DNA from: Oscillatoriales cyanobacterium PMM_0080
GTDB taxonomy: Bacteria; Cyanobacteriota; Cyanobacteriia; Cyanobacteriales; Microcoleaceae
Assembly: GCA_949127775.1 (NCBI GenBank)
Contig: CASBQF010000157.1
Coordinates: forward strand, 1 to 36,548
Reading direction: 5' to 3'
DNA: 36,548 bases
The notes below the pieces were generated by a model. The model saw only the letters and a program-made list of their open reading frames with translations. It did not search any database and was not told the DNA's origin. This document shows, in pieces, positions 30,960 through 36,548 of this stretch (position 1 is its first letter; the number at the start of each line of letters is the position of its first letter). The translations under genes were made by a program, and so were the position numbers.

Positions 30960-31026
30960 GAGACAATTTGAATATGATCAACAATATTGCGAAACTAACA
31001 AATAATCAAGTGAGAAGTTAATTAAT

Positions 31027-32784
31027 ATGAGTTACAGAATGGATCGCCGCGCTTATGCGGAAACTTTCGGGCCGACTGTGGGCGATCGCGTCCGATTAGC
31101 CGATACAGAATTATTCATAGAAGTTGAACAAGACTTCACAACTTACGGCGATGAAGTGAAATTTGGTGGTGGAAAAGTCATCCGCGACGGTATGGGACAA
31201 TCGCCGATTTCTAATGCGGATGGTGCTGTTGATACGGTAATTACTAATGCTTTAATATTGGATTGGTGGGGAATTGTCAAAGCAGATATCGGGATTAAAG
31301 AAGGCAAGATTTACAAAATTGGGAAAGCTGGAAATCCTTATATCCAAGATAGAATAGATATTATTATCGGGCCTGGTACAGAAGTAATTGCTGGCGAAGG
31401 CATGATTCTCACCGCTGGGGGAATTGACACTCATATTCACTTTATTTGTCCGCAACAAATTGAAGTGGCGATCGCCTCTGGAGTCACTACCATGATCGGC
31501 GGTGGTACAGGCCCAGCAACGGGTACTAACGCCACAACCTGCACTCCCGGGCCTTGGCATATGTACAGAATGCTGCAAGCCGCCGATGCTTTCCCGGTAA
31601 ATCTGGGGTTTTTAGGTAAGGGAAATACCAGTCAACCCCAAGGATTAGTCGAGCAAGTATTGGCTGGTGCAATGGGTTTGAAACTCCACGAAGATTGGGG
31701 GACTACGCCAGCAACGATCGACAATTGTTTGAGTGTAGCTGACGAGTACGATGTACAAGTGGCAATTCACACCGATACTCTCAATGAAGCGGGATTTGTG
31801 GAAGCTACAATTGCTGCATTTAAAAATCGCGCTATTCACACTTACCACACTGAAGGTGCTGGCGGCGGACACGCACCGGATATTATCAAAGTTTGCGGAC
31901 AAGCTAATGTTTTGCCATCGTCAACTAACCCGACTCGCCCTTACACTGTCAACACATTGGAAGAACATTTAGATATGTTGATGGTGTGTCACCATTTGGA
32001 TCGGAGTATTCCTGAAGATGTGGCTTTTGCTGAATCGAGAATTAGAAGGGAGACTATTGCTGCTGAGGATATTTTGCACGATTTGGGTGCTTTTAGCATG
32101 ATTTCTTCGGACTCGCAGGCGATGGGAAGAGTTGGGGAAGTGATTATTCGGACTTGGCAAAGTGCTCATAAAATGAAGGTGCAAAGGGGTCATTTGGACG
32201 GGCAAGATGCCCGTTCTACAATAGATTTGGACGGGCAAGATGCCCGTTCCACAAGTGGGGAAAATGATAATTTTCGGGCGAAACGGTATATTGCTAAATA
32301 CACGATTAATCCGGCGATTACTCATGGAATTAGTCAGTATGTGGGCTCGGTGGAAGAGGGAAAGTTGGCGGATTTGTGTTTGTGGAGGCCGGCGTTTTTT
32401 GGGGTGAAACCGGAAATGGTGATTAAGGGTGGGGCGATCGCCTATGCGCAGATGGGAGATGCTAATGCGAGCATTCCGACGCCGCAGCCGGTGCATATGA
32501 GGCCGATGTTTGGCAGCTTTGGGGGGGCGATCGGGGCGACTTGTCTGACGTTTGTTTCGCAGGCGGCGCGCGATCGAGATATTGCCACACAGCTAGGTTT
32601 ACAAAAGCCCACTGTAGCAGTTTCGGGGACACGGCAGATTAGTAAAAGAGATATGAAACTGAACGATTATTTGCCGCACATGGAAGTCGATCCAGAAACC
32701 TATGAAGTGAGGGCGGATGGAGAATTGCTGATTTGCGAACCTGCAACAGTTTTACCAATGGCGCAGCGATATTTTTTGTTTTGA
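31027..32784 (+). CDS. ureC: urease alpha (catalytic) subunit with an in-frame repeat insertion
   Basis: 585 aa, about 18 longer than the usual 567. Nickel ligands are in place: the HIHF pair after GGIDTH, the carbamylated lysine in [12 protein letters not shown], His residues in [11 protein letters not shown] and GAGGGHAPD, and the Asp in [12 protein letters not shown]. The flap Cys is in [20 protein letters not shown]. The protein hydrolyses urea to ammonia and carbamate. Residues 390-410 carry two copies of LDGQDARST (11-residue period) between MKVQRG and [18 protein letters not shown]. This surface loop is normally about 8 residues long, and the extra codons come from a dispersed DNA repeat. 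The frame is intact, so activity may be retained. Confidence 0.95.
   Translation: MSYRMDRRAYAETFGPTVGDRVRLADTELFIEVEQDFTTYGDEVKFGGGKVIRDGMGQSPISNADGAVDTVITNALILDWWGIVKADIGIKEGKIYKIGKAGNPYIQDRIDIIIGPGTEVIAGEGMILTAGGIDTHIHFICPQQIEVAIASGVTTMIGGGTGPATGTNATTCTPGPWHMYRMLQAADAFPVNLGFLGKGNTSQPQGLVEQVLAGAMGLKLHEDWGTTPATIDNCLSVADEYDVQVAIHTDTLNEAGFVEATIAAFKNRAIHTYHTEGAGGGHAPDIIKVCGQANVLPSSTNPTRPYTVNTLEEHLDMLMVCHHLDRSIPEDVAFAESRIRRETIAAEDILHDLGAFSMISSDSQAMGRVGEVIIRTWQSAHKMKVQRGHLDGQDARSTIDLDGQDARSTSGENDNFRAKRYIAKYTINPAITHGISQYVGSVEEGKLADLCLWRPAFFGVKPEMVIKGGAIAYAQMGDANASIPTPQPVHMRPMFGSFGGAIGATCLTFVSQAARDRDIATQLGLQKPTVAVSGTRQISKRDMKLNDYLPHMEVDPETYEVRADGELLICEPATVLPMAQRYFLF
32192..32254. repeat. two palindromic repeat units inside ureC
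   Basis: Units at 32192-32221 and 32225-32254 (33-bp period, one base different) each contain ACGGGCAAGATGCCCGT (7-bp arms, AGA loop) followed by TCYACAA. The same hairpin followed by CCACAAG occurs in spacers at 29139-29163 and, more distantly, at about 17850-17878. The 33-bp period keeps the reading frame. Confidence 0.9.
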
Positions 32785-32785
32785 T

Positions 32786-32865
32786 ATAAGTTCGTAGTAA
32801 GGACTTCAGTCCTTTTCGGGCAGATTTTGAGGCAATCAGGACTAAAGTCCTTACTACAAACTTAT
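32786..32865. repeat. large inverted repeat between convergent ureC and kinase genes
   Basis: Arms of 28 bp (32786-32813 and 32838-32865) are complementary apart from two or so positions, and each contains an AAGGACTTCAGTCCTT-type inner palindrome. It begins one base after the ureC stop. It may act as a bidirectional terminator despite lacking a T-run. Related to 17319-17334. Confidence 0.75.
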
Positions 32866-32917
32866 GGTTTTATTGTACTTTAAAAAAGTTGGATCGCAGT
32901 TGTTTCCCTTAATTTAT

Positions 32918-34246
32918 TCATCTTGAATTTAACCAATCTTGGATTTCTTGAACTAACCAATCTGCCTCATTTTCTTCCAAATAGCCTTCTAAAAAATAAG
33001 AATGAGTTCCTGTATTGTTGGTATGACGAATCTTAATTTGATTATATATCCCGACAGGGATGCCTAAAAAAACACTCAATATCTCAGAAGTTTCTCCGAT
33101 TTTACCCCAGTAATTCCAGCCAAATATCTGACCTTTTAGTTCAAAATATTTGCGGTCAAATGTAAGTTGAGTATCATAATTCACAAACATAATCAACAGA
33201 GCTATTATAATTGCAGCAATTACTAAGCCTACGATAGATCCAGAAAATGATAGAACAGACAGTACAACTGGTACTAACGTAGTTATTCCTAGAAAAGCAG
33301 ACAGGAAAGGTCTTCGGACTAACGTACTTGGAATTTTAATTTTTAACTCCGTTGCTGATTTGCTCATTTCAATGCGACAGCGACGCGGTTTACAAATTTT
33401 TCTAACATCCGCAATCCGATCGTCAGCCCATTGAATATTTCCCGATTTCAAAGCAGCTAAAGCATCTCTAGCTTTACTGAAACGCTTTTCTAACCCGATT
33501 TCCGTCATCTTTTCAATCCAGCTTACCAAAATGGGATTCACACTCACGCGATCGCTAAACTGAATCCGAGCATCTTTCTGTGGCAAATCCGCAGGAGTCA
33601 TCCCCGTTAACAAATGAATTAAAGTACCTCCCAAAGCATACAAATCCGAAGCTGGAACCGCCCGCCCCCAAAACTGTTCTAAGGGTGCATAGCCACTCGT
33701 TCCTACAACTGTAAATGTTACGCCTGTCACCGCAGCTTGAGCTTGCACTGCGCCAAAATCTACGAGATAAATGTGCTGATCATCCCCCCAAATTAGATTG
33801 CTCGGTTTAATATCTCGATGCAGAACAGGGGGATTCAACTCATGCAAATAAATTAAAATTTCCAACACTTCAATAGAAAGATTTCTGATTTTTTCCTCTG
33901 AAAATCTATGACCTTGTTCTAACAATTCCTGAAGTGAAAACCCCGGAATATAATCTTGCACTAACCCAAACCAAGGCAATCCTGCTCCTGCTTCCCGCTC
34001 CAGAGAAAAATAATCTCGATAGCAAGGAATGCGGGGATGGTTTAACGCCTGCAAAACTTGTGCTTCTCTTTCAAAGAGCTTGAGTTCTTCCCAGTGCATT
34101 TCCGGGCTAAAAGCTAGCATTTTCAGCGTCACCTGTTCTTGGGATTCTAAATCTACTGCTAGCCAAGTTTGATGGCCAACGGCTGTGCGTCCTAAACGCT
34201 GTTGCAATTGATAACGTTCTTGTAAAACTTTTCCTGGGTCTAACAC
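32918..34246 (-). CDS. membrane-anchored Ser/Thr protein kinase
   Basis: 442 aa from the GTG at 34244-34246, preceded by AAAGAGGG seven bases upstream. The frame is open 30 codons further, but the usual cyanobacterial kinase start LDPGKVLQERYQL sits exactly here. Kinase domain (about 10-275): ATP loop LGRTAVGHQTW, Lys42 in VTLKMLAF, HRDIKPSN with catalytic D145, DFGAVQA with D163, and activation segment GTSGYAPLEQF. Residues about 320-365 contain two membrane helices (FLSAFLGITTLVPVVLSVLS, then IVGLVIAAIIIALLIMF). A roughly 80-residue C-terminal domain follows, with YFELKGQIFGWNYWG. Targets unknown. Confidence 0.9.
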   Translation of the reverse strand: MLDPGKVLQERYQLQQRLGRTAVGHQTWLAVDLESQEQVTLKMLAFSPEMHWEELKLFEREAQVLQALNHPRIPCYRDYFSLEREAGAGLPWFGLVQDYIPGFSLQELLEQGHRFSEEKIRNLSIEVLEILIYLHELNPPVLHRDIKPSNLIWGDDQHIYLVDFGAVQAQAAVTGVTFTVVGTSGYAPLEQFWGRAVPASDLYALGGTLIHLLTGMTPADLPQKDARIQFSDRVSVNPILVSWIEKMTEIGLEKRFSKARDALAALKSGNIQWADDRIADVRKICKPRRCRIEMSKSATELKIKIPSTLVRRPFLSAFLGITTLVPVVLSVLSFSGSIVGLVIAAIIIALLIMFVNYDTQLTFDRKYFELKGQIFGWNYWGKIGETSEILSVFLGIPVGIYNQIKIRHTNNTGTHSYFLEGYLEENEADWLVQEIQDWLNSR

Positions 34247-34388
34247 AATATTTCCCTCTTTTACCGAAAAATATTTAAACAGAGACGAAATCCTTAGAGC
34301 TGATAACATTATACTAGAGGCTAACTTCCGAATCAATTCATAAAAGTTATCATCCTAATATCACAAAAATTACATTTTCGGGCAAGTT

Positions 34389-34446
34389 ATATCAATTCCG
34401 GTTGCACCGGAATGATATAGAGGAGACTGCACGTGCCGTCTCCTGA
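34389..34446. repeat. palindromic repeat element (ATTCCGG and GGAGACTG modules)
   Basis: ATATCAATTCCGGTTGCACC with its complement forms a hairpin at 34389-34418. A decayed GAGACTGCACGTGCCGTCTC palindrome follows. Same family as 9729-9966 and 14997-15093. The remaining spacer to 34583 shows no gene. Confidence 0.8.
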
Positions 34447-34582
34447 TTTCGGGTAATACTAATTCTAATACAACTGAAATTAATATTATGCCGTTTCAAG
34501 CTGAAGTTGTTATTTTTTAGTCAAAACCATAATAAGACTACTCACTGACCAGAGACAATCTCCCATGACCAATTCCCAATTC

Positions 34583-35578
34583 CTAACCGTGCACTTCTCC
34601 ATTGGGCATGACTGTACCGCGCAATTGAGCTCCTGCTAAATTAGCCGTGCTCAAATCTGCCCTAATCAAACTTGTGCGGTGCAAAATTGCCTCCCGCAAA
34701 TCTGTTCTAGCTAAGTAAGCATCAGTCAAATCAGCTTCACTCAAATTAGCTTGATTAAAATTAGCTCGACTCAAATCAGCTCTCACCAAATTAGCTCGAC
34801 TCAAGTCAGCCATCACTAAATTAGCATTGCTCAACTTAACATCAGGAAGAAATGCACCCCGCAAGTTAGCACCAGCCAATTCAGCATCAATTAACACAGC
34901 TCTTTCCAACTTAGCACTTGTCATGACAGCCCAGGAAAAATTTGTTTCTACCAAAGTTGCTTCAGTCAAAAATGCACCATCTAAAATAGCTTCGCTCAAA
35001 TTCGCCTGAGTCAGATTTGCTTCTCGCAGAGATGCTTCAGTCAAATTCGCTTGACTGAGATTAGCTTTAGTCAAATCTGCACCTAGCAAATTGACACCAC
35101 GCAAATCTGCACCTTGTAAATTTGCACCTCGCAAATTTGCGCCCTCAAAAAGCCGCTGCTCTTTGCGCAAATTTGCACCCCGCAAGCAGGCTCCACGCAA
35201 ATCTGCACCTTGCAAATTGACGCCTCGCATATCTGCATCGCTCAAATTTGCATCGATAAAAATGGCTAGAGAAATGTTGGCTTTGCGAAAATCTGCACCT
35301 TGCAAAGTAGCTCCGTGGAAGTCTGCATCGGACAAATTTGCTCCGCTTAAGTTTGCCTGATTTAAGTTAGCACCGCACAACTTTGCATTGGTTAAATTTG
35401 CGCGCTGAAGGTTGATTCTGCTCAGGTAGGACATCGCTAAGTTTGCACTACAGAGGTCAGCACTGCTTAAATTGACGCCAATTAAATCGGCACCATTTAG
35501 GTAGACGCCTCTAAGATTCATGCCTTGAAAATCTAGTTCTCCTGATGTATATCGCCTTAAAACTTCGCTAGCATTCAT
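34583..35578 (-). CDS. pentapeptide repeat protein
   Basis: 331 aa. After a 20-residue head (MNASEVLRRYTSGELDFQGM) almost the entire protein is A(D/N)LXX pentapeptides (GADLIGVNLSSADLCSANLA, ANLRGANLQGADLRGVNLLG, ADLSRANLVRADLSRANFNQ), forming a right-handed quadrilateral beta-helix. One short break occurs at about residues 138-146 (RKEQRLFEG), a probable loop between two coils. No signal peptide or fused domain, so probably cytosolic. Cyanobacteria have many such proteins and the function is unknown. Plus-strand frames opposite are shadows of the repeats. Confidence 0.92.
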   Translation of the reverse strand: MNASEVLRRYTSGELDFQGMNLRGVYLNGADLIGVNLSSADLCSANLAMSYLSRINLQRANLTNAKLCGANLNQANLSGANLSDADFHGATLQGADFRKANISLAIFIDANLSDADMRGVNLQGADLRGACLRGANLRKEQRLFEGANLRGANLQGADLRGVNLLGADLTKANLSQANLTEASLREANLTQANLSEAILDGAFLTEATLVETNFSWAVMTSAKLERAVLIDAELAGANLRGAFLPDVKLSNANLVMADLSRANLVRADLSRANFNQANLSEADLTDAYLARTDLREAILHRTSLIRADLSTANLAGAQLRGTVMPNGEVHG

Positions 35579-35685
35579 GTTTTTTTGTTTCTAATTAAGT
35601 AAAATTTGTTATTTCTAGACTTTTTGAGCTTCAGTCCTTGGCTTGTGAATTTAGTTTGTTTAGTTTCAGCAGTCAGTCTGAACAT

Positions 35686-36548
35686 TTAATTAGTCTGATG
35701 CAAAAATTCTTGAGTCCAAGCAACTGCTTTGTTACCTAATTTGCGCCCGTGAATTTTGACGTTAGTAAGATATTGTGATTTTAAGGTACACAGCTTTTTG
35801 TGAATGTATATGGCTGTATCCTGTTGGTTTGGTACTTCGGCAGACTCCAGAATGATGTGGAGCCAGCCGTCTCTAAATCCCGCTGTAGCAGTAATTCCCT
35901 TGGGCTGTAATAATTGATTTATCAATAGGGCGATCGCCTTTGGTTTGCCTTGTTTGGCCATTTCCACGAGCTGATACTGATTTGGTTGCGGGCTAGGGTT
36001 TTGCTGCTGCTGTGTTTTAGGAATATTTTCAGCAATATTTTCCTGAGTTTCCGAGGGAGAGCGCTTGCTTTCTTTTGACTCTACTTCGCTCAGAATTTCT
36101 ATTAATTTGTCCGTAAATCCATGAACTTTTTCGACATAATCTCTGAGACTTTTATATTTCCAATATAAACGTTCCTCTGAAGTTTCTATAGAAAATTTTC
36201 CGTTCAATGCAGCTTCTAACTCGCTGAATATCTTTTCTATTTGGGTCGTTGCCGAGTTAGCACTTTGACTCACTAATCCTTTAATTTCTTCTCGCAATCC
36301 CAACTTGCGCTTGATAGAATCGCTAATATTTATAGTAACAGGATTTGCAGTGCTGGAAGTTTCGATAGTTATCGGCGTTTCTGAAACTGGTACTGTTTCT
36401 ACTGGTTCCTGTGTCAAATCGGCAGTCGGATGATTGCTGCTGGTTTCGGATTCTTTAGACTGTATATAATCTGCCGTGTCCGGCACTAAGTGACTTTTCT
36501 GCGGGTCATAATGATAGTGACTCGGAGCAGCTTGAATGATGTGAGTAA
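35686..36548 (-). CDS. cyanobacterial protein of unknown function, 5' end beyond the window
   Basis: At least 266 aa. A GTG at 36486 is a possible start but has no ribosome site, and the frame continues without a stop to the window edge (…HIIQAAPSHYHYDPQKSHLV before it), so the gene probably begins further right. Regions: a Ser/Thr/Pro-rich low-complexity part (about 1-55), a charged helical section with possible coiled coil (55-150), a Gln/Pro linker (QQQQNPSPQPNQ), and a C-terminal globular domain of about 95 residues (MAKQGKPKAIALLINQLLQP, KGITATAGFRDGWLHIILES, VKIHGRKLGNKAVAWTQEF). I recognise this last domain from the C-termini of various cyanobacterial proteins; its role is unknown. Confidence 0.7.
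   Translation of the reverse strand, partial: THIIQAAPSHYHYDPQKSHLVPDTADYIQSKESETSSNHPTADLTQEPVETVPVSETPITIETSSTANPVTINISDSIKRKLGLREEIKGLVSQSANSATTQIEKIFSELEAALNGKFSIETSEERLYWKYKSLRDYVEKVHGFTDKLIEILSEVESKESKRSPSETQENIAENIPKTQQQQNPSPQPNQYQLVEMAKQGKPKAIALLINQLLQPKGITATAGFRDGWLHIILESAEVPNQQDTAIYIHKKLCTLKSQYLTNVKIHGRKLGNKAVAWTQEFLHQTN

Noticed and set aside
34827-35360. Plus-strand Lys/Ala/Pro-rich frames opposite the pentapeptide gene
   Set aside because: Periodic shadows of the A(D/N)LXX repeat codons on the other strand; no ribosome sites.

Overview
The window comes from a filamentous cyanobacterium, most likely of the Microcoleus/Oscillatoria/Phormidium type. HIP1 octamers (GCGATCGC) are scattered through genes and spacers. 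ndhL, a phytol-kinase-type protein and a DUF3007 gene are cyanobacterial markers. The spacers carry many short palindromic repeat families and runs of 7-mers typical of these genomes. Genus is an inference. No rRNA, intact IS element, phage module or CRISPR array was seen.

Layout. 1-263: start of queC (minus). 432-1769: cytosine deaminase-like protein (minus). 2096-3004: methyltransferase with its own terminator. 3362-7025: URC1 (a GTP cyclohydrolase II paralogue), a tandem-domain class III nucleotide cyclase-like protein, and URC4/DUF1688; the last two overlap by ATGA. 7266-7841: secreted DUF4360 protein (minus). 8363-8998: uracil phosphoribosyltransferase. 9.3-15.1 kb: a 48-codon gene, repeats, a one-TM protein, two glycosyltransferases and a TPR protein. 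15.2-16.4 kb: small genes (ABM-like monooxygenase, two antitoxin-like proteins, a truncated duplicate). 16.6-17.6 kb: phytol kinase and a 49-aa protein. 18.1-23.2 kb: NAD salvage cluster pncB-nadD-nrtR-(PchB-like)-nadE. 23.3-25.4 kb: RTX-DUF192 fusion, stand-alone Csx3, PD-(D/E)XK-like protein. 25.5-28.5 kb: histidine kinase relic, LEA-like lipoprotein, and ndhL-DUF3007-trpA (minus). 28.68 kb: intron-less tRNA-Leu(UAA). 29.35-32.8 kb: ureD-ureA-ureB-ureC. 32.9-36.5 kb: Ser/Thr kinase, pentapeptide-repeat protein, and a cyanobacterial protein running off the end.

How the genes may work together. Cytosine deaminase, UPRT, URC1 and URC4 are the enzyme set expected for the URC pyrimidine-degradation route known from yeasts such as Lachancea kluyveri, where urea-degrading capacity is also required. 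Urease structural genes lie about 21 kb downstream. A nucleotide cyclase translationally coupled to URC4 is the least expected element and may be a regulatory or catalytic addition. The NAD cluster encodes the three Preiss-Handler steps (nicotinate to NaMN to NaAD to NAD) plus a Nudix/winged-helix regulator. The other main surprises are a palindromic repeat inserted in frame into ureC, and an orphan Csx3 ring-nuclease homologue with no CRISPR locus in view.
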